A stretch of 64,000 bases of DNA from an uncultured Porphyromonadaceae bacterium (GTDB lineage: Bacteria > Bacteroidota > Bacteroidia > Bacteroidales > Barnesiellaceae). Shown here piece after piece: positions 44,381 through 54,173 of the stretch (positions are counted from its first letter, which is position 1; the number at the start of each line of letters is the position of its first letter). A model generated the notes under the pieces. The model made no database searches. It saw only the letters and a list, made by a program, of their open reading frames with translations, and was not told the origin of the DNA. The stretch is taken from assembly GCA_900538555.1 (NCBI GenBank), contig UPYI01000009.1:96061-160060 (forward strand), read 5' to 3'. The translations under genes and the position numbers were made by a program.

Positions 44381-45562
44381 ATGGGTATTGACTTTTCATT
44401 CTCTATTCCGGAACTCATCATCCTGATCGTAACAATATGCGTTGTTTCCATTCTATCGGCATATTGGCTCTATCTGTACCGAGCCCCGATGCGATACATC
44501 CAAAAATCCGTTAGCGGGAAAATCCCGTACACCGACGAACTGCCACCGGTTTCCGTAATCGTATATGCCAAAGACAGTGCCGACTATCTCACTCGGTTTC
44601 TGAAAAGCTACCTGACACAAAACTACCCGAAATACGAAGTCATTGTCGTCATCGACGGTATTTCGGACAGCAGCCGGGATGTCGTCGCCGACTTCGCATT
44701 GCAATACGACAACCTCATACTCTCATACATTCCCGACGACGCCTGCAATGTAAGTCATAAAAAATTAGGCATAACACTCGGCATCAAAGCCGCACGCTAC
44801 GACCATCTCGTCATTACGCAAGCCAACTGCCGTCCGGCGGGGAAAGAATGGCTGTCGTCGCTGTGCCGGAATTTCACGCCCGAAACGGAAATCGTCATCG
44901 GATACACGCCGTTCCAGTACGAGAGTTCCGAAAGCGAGCCGCGTTATCATACATTCGACCGCACCTTGTCGTCGCTCCGCTATCTGGCTTTCGGAAGCAT
45001 CGGCAGACCCTATCGGGCAAACGGGTACAACATCGCCTACAAAAAAGATCTGTTCTTCGCCAACAAAGGATTCTCCCGCACACTCAACCTGCATGCAGGC
45101 GACGACGATCTATTCATCAACCAAATCGCGACAGGCACCAACACCCGCGTCGAATTATCGCCCGAAAGCCGGACGATCTGTGAAGTCAGAAACGAGCGTG
45201 CCCATCATCGCATCGGCAAACTGACCCGGACATTTACAGCCCGGCAATTGAAAACCCCGGCAAAGAAACTGTTCCGGCTGCAATCCGTTGCCGAATATAT
45301 GTTGCTCGCATCATTCATAAGCGCATGGTTTTTCGGGATCGGCAATCCGCTGTTCCTTGCTATTATCCTCCTGCTCTGTCTGACGGCAATCGCCATCCAG
45401 ATCATCGTATTCAGGCAAGGCGCCAGATTATTGGACACGGCTCCGGGCTATCTGCTTCTCCCGCTGTTCCTGCTGATAAAACCGTGGGTAAACCTGCGGT
45501 ACGAACTCGAAGTGTCCCGACGGCGATTCATATTCTATACCTGGCATAAACAACATCTCTAA
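44381..45562 (+). CDS. Membrane glycosyltransferase family 2
   Basis: A 393-residue GT2 with one N-terminal membrane segment (LIILIVTICVVSILSAYWLY) and two near the C-terminus, like poly-sugar synthases. It has PPVSVIVYAKDSADYL, VIVVIDGISD and a later GDDDLFIN. The metal-site region that is usually DADC reads TQANCRPAGKEWL, an Asp-to-Gln change. It is divergent from wza and probably takes part in the same polysaccharide, though it has its own promoter. Confidence 0.85.
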   Translation: MGIDFSFSIPELIILIVTICVVSILSAYWLYLYRAPMRYIQKSVSGKIPYTDELPPVSVIVYAKDSADYLTRFLKSYLTQNYPKYEVIVVIDGISDSSRDVVADFALQYDNLILSYIPDDACNVSHKKLGITLGIKAARYDHLVITQANCRPAGKEWLSSLCRNFTPETEIVIGYTPFQYESSESEPRYHTFDRTLSSLRYLAFGSIGRPYRANGYNIAYKKDLFFANKGFSRTLNLHAGDDDLFINQIATGTNTRVELSPESRTICEVRNERAHHRIGKLTRTFTARQLKTPAKKLFRLQSVAEYMLLASFISAWFFGIGNPLFLAIILLLCLTAIAIQIIVFRQGARLLDTAPGYLLLPLFLLIKPWVNLRYELEVSRRRFIFYTWHKQHL

Positions 45563-45726
45563 ACAGCCTCCGGATTCCCCGGATCATACAGGCTTCGGGA
45601 ATATCCGTTCTGAGGAAACAAGAAACGGGACAACTATTTTTCTTATTGCGAAATAATTTATTACATTTACCTGCCGATTCCGAAAGAGAATCAAAAAAAC
45701 GAAATGTAGAACAAGAGACACCCGTT

Positions 45727-46872
45727 ATGATAAAAAAACTCATTTACCCGTTCATTACCCTTGCTGCACTTGCCGGATGCACATTCCAACCGCAATATAA
45801 CGTAAAACCGATTGCACCCGAAAACTTCGAATCGGAAGTAAACGGGCAAGCTACCGCTCTCTATACCATCCGAAACAAAAACGGGATGGTACTGCAAGCG
45901 ACGAATTACGGCGCCCGCATGGTGGCTCTTTGGGTACCGTCGGCAGACGGATCGTTTAAAGATGTAATTTGGGGTTACGACAATATAAAAGATTATATCC
46001 AGTCGTCCGACAAGTATTGCGGTCCTATTGTCGGCCGCTACGGCAACCGGATCGACAAAGGTCAATTCACCATCGACGGCAAAACCTACCGGCTATCGCT
46101 CAACGAACGGGGCAATCACCTGCACGGCGGCAGCGGAGGTTTCGAAGCACAAGTATGGTCTGCCCGGCAAACGACCGATGCAGACGGGAATCAGGCAATC
46201 GAAATGAGCTACCGCTCTGCCGACGGGGAAGAAGGGTATCCCGGTAATCTGGATATAACCGTCACCTATTCTCTCTCTCCGGAAAACGAACTGATTATTG
46301 ATTACCGCGCCACAACCGATGCGCCGACAGTGCTGAACCCGACCAGTCATTCCTATTACAATCTGCACGGCACGACAAACCGATCGACCGATTCGCATCT
46401 GCTTACCATCTATGCCGACTACTATACCCCCACCGACGAAGAACTGATTCCGACCGGAGCACTCGCACCGGTAGCCGGAACTCCGCTCGATTTCAGAAAC
46501 CCGAAGTCTATCGGAGAACGCATCGACGCCAAGTTCGACGACTTGAAATACGGCAACGGATACGATCACAACTGGGCTCTGAACAAAACCGCACCCGGAG
46601 CGACAGAACTTGCCGCCGAAGTGTATGAGCCCGCCACCGGAATTGTGATGAAAATCTATACCGACCAACCCGGATTCCAGTTCTATGCCGGACAAGGCAT
46701 GGATGGAAAGGAGACTGGCAAACGCGGCGACAAACATTACTTCCGGACAGGCATCGCGCTCGAAGCGCAAAACTATCCGGATGCTCCGAACCACGCGAAC
46801 TTTCCGTGTGCCGTACTGCGACCGGGAGAAACATATACCCAACACACGGTATATGCCTTCTCTATAAAGTAG
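45727..46872 (+). CDS. galM: Aldose 1-epimerase (galactose mutarotase), lipoprotein
   Basis: A 381-residue mutarotase with a lipoprotein signal (IKKLIYPFITLAALAGC), so it works outside the cytosol, which is common in Bacteroidota glycan loci. The fold motifs are intact: RYGNRIDKGQF, GNHLHGGSGGF (first His), NPTSHSYYNLHG (second His) and the C-terminal Glu in ALEAQNYPDAPN. It interconverts alpha and beta anomers of released sugars. The start at 45727 fits the lipobox. The HTCS regulator gene follows 92 bp downstream. Confidence 0.95.
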   Translation: MIKKLIYPFITLAALAGCTFQPQYNVKPIAPENFESEVNGQATALYTIRNKNGMVLQATNYGARMVALWVPSADGSFKDVIWGYDNIKDYIQSSDKYCGPIVGRYGNRIDKGQFTIDGKTYRLSLNERGNHLHGGSGGFEAQVWSARQTTDADGNQAIEMSYRSADGEEGYPGNLDITVTYSLSPENELIIDYRATTDAPTVLNPTSHSYYNLHGTTNRSTDSHLLTIYADYYTPTDEELIPTGALAPVAGTPLDFRNPKSIGERIDAKFDDLKYGNGYDHNWALNKTAPGATELAAEVYEPATGIVMKIYTDQPGFQFYAGQGMDGKETGKRGDKHYFRTGIALEAQNYPDAPNHANFPCAVLRPGETYTQHTVYAFSIK

Positions 46873-46964
46873 CATACATCGGAAATCCAGCAATACGCCT
46901 TAATCCCCAATCAAATGCCGGCATCCCCTGCACCCGCTGCGGAATACCGGTAAAAGATACGACC

Positions 46965-49900
46965 ATGAGAAAAATCACTCTTTTCATCTGCCTCTGCATC
47001 GTATGGCTATCCGCCGCACAACCGCGCGGACGGGTAGAACATATTTCGATCAACAACGGACTGGCACAGGGCGAAGTAAACAACATTCTACAAGACCGGA
47101 AAGGATTCATCTGGTTCAGCACATGGAGCGGCCTGAGCAAATACGACGGCTATACATTCAAAAACTATAAAGCATCGGCACAACCCGGATACCCCTTGAC
47201 CAACAACCGGATCACGTTCTTCGCCGAATCGGGCTGCGGCGACATCTGGTGTCAGTCGTACGACGGAAAGGTACATCTGTTCGATACCCGCGCCGAACGA
47301 TTTATCGATGTCATGCGCCCGATCGAAGAACCCGACCGGAACGCCCATACCGTCCGCAAAATATACGTTCTGCCCAAAGGGATCGTATGGGTGGTCTACG
47401 AAAACGGACAAGTGTACCGAATCGACGAACGATATTGCAAAACAGGCGAGGGCATCGAACGGTATCCGCTGCCGGAAAATATCTCGAAAGGGAAACAGAT
47501 TCTGAATATCTATCAGGATTCGGAAAGTAAAGAATGGATACTGACCGACCGGGGCGTATTCGTCGCCGGGGATAAACATTTCGACACGCCGGTACTGTAC
47601 CGCTACCTCAAAGAAAATGCGGGCAAGATATACCTTGCATCCGCCGAAGGCGATCTGGCTTGTTACGATGCCGCATCGAAAACACTGGCTCCGGTCTCTT
47701 TGCCCGAAACCGGCAGACTGTACAGTATGAATACAATCGGGCACGACACACTCGCTTTGGCTACCGATTGCGGATTGATCCTGCTTTTGCCCGACCGCAC
47801 GATCCGGGCTATCGACATCCGGTGTCAGGGACAACCGGCGAAAAGCGTACACTCTTTTTACGAAGACCGGGAAAAGAATATCTGGCTGTTCACACCCACG
47901 CCCGGAATCACCCGTCTGAACCTCGCCACCGGCGACAAACAACAGCTGAGCATACGTCGCAAAAACACCGAAAAATACGAACGGGACAGCCGGAATATCA
48001 TTTTCGAAGATCAGGAGGGAACGATCTGGCTATGCCCGCAAAAAGAAAGTTTCTGTTATTACGACAAGAAGAGCGGCAAGCTCTCGCCTTTCCTACTGAA
48101 TCCCAGCGATCCCCGCTCGGCTTACACGCCGATGATCCGCCGATGTTATATCGACCGGCAACACAACATCTGGATTGCCGGACAAAGAGGCGCGGACAAA
48201 CTCACCCTGTTCCCCTCGACCTATCGGTTGCAGGACCTCGACGACGGGTTCGAAGCCCGGGCTTTCCTGCGGGACAGCCGGAACCGGCTGTGGGTCTCGT
48301 CTAAAAACAACATCATACGGCTCTACGACGAGCAAGGCGAACTGAAAGGTTATCTGTCGGCGCAAGGAAAGATCGTGCCGCAAGAGGTCAAGTTCGTACA
48401 ATGTGCCTACTGCTTTGCCGAAGACGGAAAAGGCAACATCTGGATCGGTACCAAAAACAACGGGTTGTTCCGGTTGCAACAGGAGAATGAAAAAAGCTAT
48501 CGCATCCGGCAATTCAAACACGACCCGAAGCAGCCGTACAGCATAGGCGGGAACAGCATATATTCGATTTACCCCGACCGGCACGGCAACATCTGGATCG
48601 GGTCGTACGGAAGCGGAGTCAATTGCATCCCCGGCGACGGCGAGGAGGGTAAGTTCATTCATGCCGACAACCGGTTGAAAAATTATCCGTCGGCGGCAAT
48701 GAACGTACGGTTTATTACCGAAGCTCCCGACGGGACATTGCTGGCAGGAACGACCAACGGCTTGCTCGCCTTCGGCAACGACATCGGACAAGCCGAAAAC
48801 ATCCGGTTCTATCGGAACCTATACGACCCCGAACGCACATCGAGCCTGCGGGGAAACGACATCATGTACATCTTTTCCGACAGCCGGCAAGATACCTATG
48901 TCATGAGTTTTACCGGCGGTATCGGCAAAATCGTTTCGCCCGCCCTGCTAAGCGATTCCATCCGGTTCAAGACCTATACGACACACGACGGACTGGCTTC
49001 CGATCTGGCTCTCTCCATGACCGAAGACCGGAACGGCAATCTGTGGGTCATCACCGAAAACGCCCTGTCGCGGTTCGATCCGGCAAACGGAGTTTTCGAA
49101 AATTACAGCAACCGATTCTTCCGGCTGGAAGTGTACTTCTCCGAAGCCGCCCCCTGCATTACGTCGCAGGGAGAGTTCATATTGGGGACAAACCGTGGAC
49201 CGATCCGCATTTCGCCGCAACAAATGGAGAAAAGCAAAGATGTCCCGCCCCTCGTATTCACCGAACTGAAAATACAAGGCGAGACTTCGGCAATCCCGAT
49301 CGACGAGCAAGAGAAGATCACGTTGTCGCCCGACGAACGGAATGTGACATTCCGGTTTGCCGCACTCGACTTCATCGACCCGAAAGAGATTCGCTATGCC
49401 TACCGGCTCAAAGGGCTGGAACAAACATGGAACGAAGCCGACAACAGCCGGACGGCATCCTACATCAACCTGCCACCCGGTGAATATACCCTGCAAATAC
49501 GTTCGACCAACAGCGACGGCGTATGGATAGACAACCTCCGGGAACTGCCGCTGTACGTCACACCTACATTTTGGGAAACGCCTTGGGCATGGCTATTCTA
49601 CGCCGTACTCTTCATCCTGCTCGTCGGGATCATCGTCTACATTCTGTTTTACATCTACCGGCTCCGGCATCAAGTAGATATGGAACAACAACTGGCAGAC
49701 GTGAAGCTCCGTTTCTTCACCGACATATCGCACGAACTGCGGACACCACTTACGCTTATCGCCAGTCCGGTAACGGAAGTACTGACCCAAGAAGAGTTGT
49801 CGCCGACAGCCCGGCAGCACCTTACGCTGGTACATAAGAACACCGAACGCATGTTACGGTTAGTAAACCAGATACTGGATTTCCGGAAAATCCAGAACCG

Positions 49901-51293
49901 GAAAATGAATCTGTTGCTGGAAGAGACCGACATCGTCGCGCAACTGCAACGGATCATGGACAATTTCCGGTTGATCGCCGAAGAAAAAGCCATCGACTTC
50001 TCGTTCAAGAGCGAACAGGAATCGCTCGCCATGTGGGTAGACCGCGACAAATTCGAAAAAATATTCTTCAACCTGCTATCCAACGCATTCAAATACACAC
50101 CGGAAGGGAAAAGCGTTTCGGTCACCGTAGCACAGGAAAACGGCTGCGTCGTCGTCACCGTTGCCGACAAAGGCATCGGCATCGACCCCAAGAAACAGCA
50201 CGCCCTGTTCAAGCGGTTCGAAACACTGGTACATCAAAATATTCTGCAACCCTCGTCCGGTATCGGATTGTCTTTGGTCAATGAGCTGGTGGAACTGCAC
50301 CACGGCAGTATCGAGGTGGAAAGCCAGTTGGGCAAAGGCAGTGCGTTCAAGGTGCGCATTCCTACCGACCGCACCCTATTCGAAACGGATCCCCGGGCTG
50401 AATTTATTCTGAACGACACACCTTCCTCCGGGAAAGAGATACAACCGCAAGCCTCTGAGGAAAGTTCCGTCCATCCTGCCGGTGAGGATAGGCTCTCGGT
50501 CTTGATCGTAGAAGACAATCCGGGATTGCGCAGTTTTCTGCGGAACATACTTTCAAACGAATACTCGGTGTCGGAAGCCGCAAACGGAGAAGAAGGCCTG
50601 CGAATGGCGGAAGAATATCTGCCCGATCTGATTGTCAGCGATGTCATGATGCCGGTCATGGACGGGCTGGACATGGTAAGCCGAATCAAAACCAATCGGG
50701 AAATCTGCCACATTCCGATCATCCTGCTATCCGCCAAATCGTCGTTGGACGACCGGATAGCCGGACTCGAACACGACATCGACGACTACATCACCAAGCC
50801 GTTCAGCGCGACCTATCTGAAAACCCGTATCCGCTCGCTCCTCCGCCAGCGCGAGCAATTGCAGAAAACCTATCTGGAACAACTGCTCCGAAAAGAAAAG
50901 ACGGAGAGCAAGGAAAACCTGCTCACCCCCTCGCAGCCGGTTGTCGCGTCGCAGGACGAACTGTTCATGCAACAGGCTATGGAATTCATGGAGGCACAAA
51001 TGGACAATGCCGAACTGACGATCGACGACTTCGCCGTACAATTGGGCGTAAGCCGCACCATACTCTACCGGAAGATGAAGTCGATTGTCGGAGTTTCGCC
51101 CGTAGATTTCATTCGGGAAATACGGATAAAACGTGCCGTACAACTACTCGACAGCGGAGAATACAACATCTCCCAAATCGCTTACCAGACCGGATTCAGC
51201 GACCCGAAATATTTCAGCAAATGTTTCAAAAAGCAAACCGGTATGAACCCGACAGAATATAAAGCAAATGTTTCCGACAAGCCGAAAACATAA
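46965..51293 (+). CDS. Hybrid two-component system regulator (HTCS)
   Basis: A 1442-residue fused sensor and regulator. Signal peptide (1-18), two-bladed Reg_prop propeller repeats (about 25-790; repeats of NIWIGT and GLSKYDG types), Y_Y_Y domain (about 795-865), membrane helix (873-898), HisKA with His923 in DISHELRTP, HATPase with NLLSNAFKYTPEG near 1036, receiver domain with phospho-acceptor Asp1226 in SDVMMP, and an AraC HTH (about 1340-1440). HTCS proteins sense glycan oligosaccharides in the periplasm and switch on the adjacent locus. Here the neighbours are GH3 and a mutarotase. The start at 46965 is set by the signal peptide. Confidence 0.97.
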   Translation: MRKITLFICLCIVWLSAAQPRGRVEHISINNGLAQGEVNNILQDRKGFIWFSTWSGLSKYDGYTFKNYKASAQPGYPLTNNRITFFAESGCGDIWCQSYDGKVHLFDTRAERFIDVMRPIEEPDRNAHTVRKIYVLPKGIVWVVYENGQVYRIDERYCKTGEGIERYPLPENISKGKQILNIYQDSESKEWILTDRGVFVAGDKHFDTPVLYRYLKENAGKIYLASAEGDLACYDAASKTLAPVSLPETGRLYSMNTIGHDTLALATDCGLILLLPDRTIRAIDIRCQGQPAKSVHSFYEDREKNIWLFTPTPGITRLNLATGDKQQLSIRRKNTEKYERDSRNIIFEDQEGTIWLCPQKESFCYYDKKSGKLSPFLLNPSDPRSAYTPMIRRCYIDRQHNIWIAGQRGADKLTLFPSTYRLQDLDDGFEARAFLRDSRNRLWVSSKNNIIRLYDEQGELKGYLSAQGKIVPQEVKFVQCAYCFAEDGKGNIWIGTKNNGLFRLQQENEKSYRIRQFKHDPKQPYSIGGNSIYSIYPDRHGNIWIGSYGSGVNCIPGDGEEGKFIHADNRLKNYPSAAMNVRFITEAPDGTLLAGTTNGLLAFGNDIGQAENIRFYRNLYDPERTSSLRGNDIMYIFSDSRQDTYVMSFTGGIGKIVSPALLSDSIRFKTYTTHDGLASDLALSMTEDRNGNLWVITENALSRFDPANGVFENYSNRFFRLEVYFSEAAPCITSQGEFILGTNRGPIRISPQQMEKSKDVPPLVFTELKIQGETSAIPIDEQEKITLSPDERNVTFRFAALDFIDPKEIRYAYRLKGLEQTWNEADNSRTASYINLPPGEYTLQIRSTNSDGVWIDNLRELPLYVTPTFWETPWAWLFYAVLFILLVGIIVYILFYIYRLRHQVDMEQQLADVKLRFFTDISHELRTPLTLIASPVTEVLTQEELSPTARQHLTLVHKNTERMLRLVNQILDFRKIQNRKMNLLLEETDIVAQLQRIMDNFRLIAEEKAIDFSFKSEQESLAMWVDRDKFEKIFFNLLSNAFKYTPEGKSVSVTVAQENGCVVVTVADKGIGIDPKKQHALFKRFETLVHQNILQPSSGIGLSLVNELVELHHGSIEVESQLGKGSAFKVRIPTDRTLFETDPRAEFILNDTPSSGKEIQPQASEESSVHPAGEDRLSVLIVEDNPGLRSFLRNILSNEYSVSEAANGEEGLRMAEEYLPDLIVSDVMMPVMDGLDMVSRIKTNREICHIPIILLSAKSSLDDRIAGLEHDIDDYITKPFSATYLKTRIRSLLRQREQLQKTYLEQLLRKEKTESKENLLTPSQPVVASQDELFMQQAMEFMEAQMDNAELTIDDFAVQLGVSRTILYRKMKSIVGVSPVDFIREIRIKRAVQLLDSGEYNISQIAYQTGFSDPKYFSKCFKKQTGMNPTEYKANVSDKPKT

Positions 51294-51330
51294 CCGCATT
51301 TATTCGAACGATGCCGAGGCGGGGAAAAAT
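51294..51330 (-). repeat. Dispersed palindromic repeat, partial unit
   Basis: CCGCATTTATTCGAACGATGCCGAGGCGGGGAAAAA matches the right half of the unit at 16063. It lies directly after the HTCS stop codon. Confidence 0.55.
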
Positions 51331-51440
51331 AATCCGTCGTGGAGACAAAGATAAATCCGTACTCCTTTTGTACCGATTTATCCTCCCTCCACCCGGAATA
51401 AAGCCGTAATATTGCCGGAGAATCGAATAGCACAAAACAC

Positions 51441-54023
51441 ATGATAAAGCACAAAAAAAGTCTGACTTGGATAGTCGGGGTATGTTTCGCCCTGACGGCA
51501 TCCGCACAGTATCCCTACCAGAACACGGAACTCACCCCCGAACAACGGGCGGAAGATCTCCTGCACCGGCTGACGCTGGAAGAAAAAGCATCGCTGATGC
51601 AAAACGCCTCGCCGGCAATTCCCCGTTTAGGCATCAAGAAATACGAATGGTGGAACGAAGCATTGCACGGGGTAGCCCGCGCCGGCATCGCCACCGTTTT
51701 TCCCCAAGCTATCGGTATGGCAGCCTCGTTCAACGACTCCCTGCTGTATGAAGTCTTCACAGCCGTATCGGACGAAGCCCGCGCCAAAAACCGCGACTTC
51801 AACAGCCGGGGACAATTCAAGCGTTATCAAGGGCTGACCATGTGGACTCCCAACGTCAATATCTTTCGTGACCCCCGTTGGGGACGCGGACAGGAAACCT
51901 ATGGTGAAGACCCCTATCTGAGTACGCAAATGGGCATTGCCGCCGTAAAGGGCTTGCAGGGTACGGGCGACCATAAATACGACAAGCTGCATGCCTGTGC
52001 CAAACACTTTGCCGTACATTCCGGTCCGGAATGGAACCGGCACAGTTTCAATGCGGAAAACATCGCACCGCGCGACCTTTGGGAAACCTACCTGCCGGCA
52101 TTCAAAGCCCTTGTACAGACGGCGGACGTGAAAGAGGTCATGTGCGCATACAACCGCTACGAGGGCGATCCGTGCTGCGGTAGCAACCGGCTGCTGACGC
52201 AAATCCTGCGCGAACAGTGGGGATTTGAAGGCATCGTCGTTTCCGACTGCGGCGCGATCTCCGACTTTCACCAACCCAAACGCCACGAAACGCACAAGGA
52301 TGCGGCGGACGCATCGGCTGCCGCCGTATTGAGCGGTACCGACTTGGAGTGCGGAAGCAATTACAAAAGCCTGCCCGAAGCGGTCAAAGCCCGGTTGATA
52401 GACGAAAAACAGATCGACATATCGGTAAAACGATTGCTGAAAGCCCGGTTCGAATTGGGAGAAATGGACACGGTATATCCCTACGACATTCCCTATTCGG
52501 TCGTAGACAGCCGGGAACACCGCCGGCTTGCCTTGCGCATGGCGCACGAGAGCATCGTACTCCTGCAAAACAAGAACGACATATTGCCATTGGGCAAAGG
52601 CATGAAAGTCGCTGTAATCGGTCCGAATGCCAACGACTCGGTGATGCAATGGGGCAACTACAACGGGTTCCCCTCCTCCACCAGCACATTGCTCGACGGC
52701 ATCCGGTCCAAAATACCGGCATCGCAAATCGTCTGCGAGCAGGCTTGCAGCCACACCGACGACATCACGCTCCATAGCCTTTTCGGACAGTGCGAATACG
52801 AAAACCGTCCGGGATTTGCTGCCACCTATTGGAATACCGGCAACTTCGAAGGCGATCCGACAGCCACCGACCGACTGACTACGCCGTTCCATTTCAGCAG
52901 CGAAGGCAACACGGCATTCGCCCCCGGAGTAAATCTGAAAGGATTCTCTGCCGTCTACCGTTCCGTATTCCGTCCCGAAAGTTCGGGTTCGGCTGTGTTC
53001 CGGCTGATGACAAACGGACGGATCGTATTGAAGATGAACGGAGATACGATTGCAGAGAAATACAATGTAAAAAATCCGGAAAGCATTTACTCGTTCCGCT
53101 ACGAAAGCGGGAAAGAATACGAACTCGAACTGAGTTTCGTTCAAGTCAAAGACAATCCCTATCTTCGGTTCGATCTGGCACAGGAAGTGCCGCTGGATAT
53201 CGACCGGCTGATCGAAAAACTGCAAGATGCCGATGTCGTGGTATTTGCCGGGGGTATATCGCCCTATCTCGAAGGGGAACAGATGACCGTATCGGCTCCG
53301 GGCTTTAAAGGGGGCGACCGCACCGACATAGAACTTCCTGCGATCCAGCGCAAGATTCTCAACGAGCTGAAAAAAGCCGGAAAGCCGCTGGTTCTGATTA
53401 ATTTTTCCGGATCGGCTATGGCTTTGTCGCCCGAAACGCAAAGCTGCGACGCAATCGTACAAGCATGGTATCCGGGACAAGCCGGAGGTGCAGCCGTTGC
53501 CGATGTCCTGTTCGGCGACTACAATCCTGCCGGACGACTGCCGGTTACATTCTATAAACACACGGAACAGTTGCCCGACTACGAAGACTATTCGCTCCGC
53601 AACCGCACCTATCGTTTCATGGAAGAAACACCGTTGTTCCCGTTCGGATACGGACTGAGCTATACCCGGTTCTCTTACGGGAAGGCAAAAACCGACCGGA
53701 AACGGATCGCCGAAGGAGAAAGCGCGACCCTCTGCATACCGGTACGGAACGTCGGTAAATACGACGGGGAAGAAGTCGTACAGATATACATCCGGAAAAA
53801 CGACGATGCCGAAGGGCCCGTCAAGACCTTGCGGGCATACCGGAGGGTAGCCGTACCGCAAGGCACGGAAACGACCGTAAAGATAACGTTGCCCTACTCG
53901 GCATTCGAATGGTACGATGCCCGAAGCGAAAGCATGCGTCCGCAAAAAGGCAGCTATACGATCCTGTACGGCAGTAGCTCCGATCCGGCAGACCTGCAAA
54001 AACTCGAAATCCGGTTGAAATAA
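51441..54023 (+). CDS. Glycoside hydrolase family 3 (beta-glucosidase or beta-xylosidase)
   Basis: An 860-residue secreted GH3: signal peptide ending TASAQ, TIM-barrel domain with the nucleophile Asp269 in IVVSDCGAI, a second alpha/beta sandwich domain interrupted by a PA14 domain (about residues 450-590), and a C-terminal fibronectin III-like domain (VRNVGKYDGEEVVQIYI). The pattern DVKEVMCAYNRYEG with CCGSNRLL is the xylosidase/glucosidase Xyl3A type. It removes single sugars from the non-reducing end in the periplasm. The gene follows the HTCS regulator and ends in a terminator. Confidence 0.95.
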   Translation: MIKHKKSLTWIVGVCFALTASAQYPYQNTELTPEQRAEDLLHRLTLEEKASLMQNASPAIPRLGIKKYEWWNEALHGVARAGIATVFPQAIGMAASFNDSLLYEVFTAVSDEARAKNRDFNSRGQFKRYQGLTMWTPNVNIFRDPRWGRGQETYGEDPYLSTQMGIAAVKGLQGTGDHKYDKLHACAKHFAVHSGPEWNRHSFNAENIAPRDLWETYLPAFKALVQTADVKEVMCAYNRYEGDPCCGSNRLLTQILREQWGFEGIVVSDCGAISDFHQPKRHETHKDAADASAAAVLSGTDLECGSNYKSLPEAVKARLIDEKQIDISVKRLLKARFELGEMDTVYPYDIPYSVVDSREHRRLALRMAHESIVLLQNKNDILPLGKGMKVAVIGPNANDSVMQWGNYNGFPSSTSTLLDGIRSKIPASQIVCEQACSHTDDITLHSLFGQCEYENRPGFAATYWNTGNFEGDPTATDRLTTPFHFSSEGNTAFAPGVNLKGFSAVYRSVFRPESSGSAVFRLMTNGRIVLKMNGDTIAEKYNVKNPESIYSFRYESGKEYELELSFVQVKDNPYLRFDLAQEVPLDIDRLIEKLQDADVVVFAGGISPYLEGEQMTVSAPGFKGGDRTDIELPAIQRKILNELKKAGKPLVLINFSGSAMALSPETQSCDAIVQAWYPGQAGGAAVADVLFGDYNPAGRLPVTFYKHTEQLPDYEDYSLRNRTYRFMEETPLFPFGYGLSYTRFSYGKAKTDRKRIAEGESATLCIPVRNVGKYDGEEVVQIYIRKNDDAEGPVKTLRAYRRVAVPQGTETTVKITLPYSAFEWYDARSESMRPQKGSYTILYGSSSDPADLQKLEIRLK

Positions 54024-54042
54024 CCGCCGGCAGCCATAACAT

Positions 54043-54091
54043 ACAAGGCATCCCGAAACGGAAAGAAACCGGTCAGGGATGCCTTGTTTTA
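54043..54091 (+). terminator. Terminator after GH3
   Basis: ACAAGGCATCCC and GGGATGCCTTGT form a perfect 12-bp stem followed by TTTT. Confidence 0.9.
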
Positions 54092-54138
54092 TCCGGACGG
54101 ATTCGTCCGATATGCTTGGTTTTCTCGCACAAGCTTTT

Positions 54139-54146
54139 TACTTTTG
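54139..54146 (+). promoter_or_regulatory. Promoter of the YhcH-family gene
   Basis: TACTTTTG matches TAnnTTTG and lies in the inverted repeat TTTTAC-TTTT-GTAAAA, which could be a regulator site. Confidence 0.6.
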
Positions 54147-54173
54147 TAAAAGATTTCAAATGCAGATCCAACC

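Noticed and set aside
51627..53999. A 790-codon open frame on the minus strand opposite the GH3 gene
   Set aside because: The GH3 gene has full domain and motif support on the plus strand. The antisense frame arises from the high GC third positions and shows no known motif, signal or ribosome-binding site.
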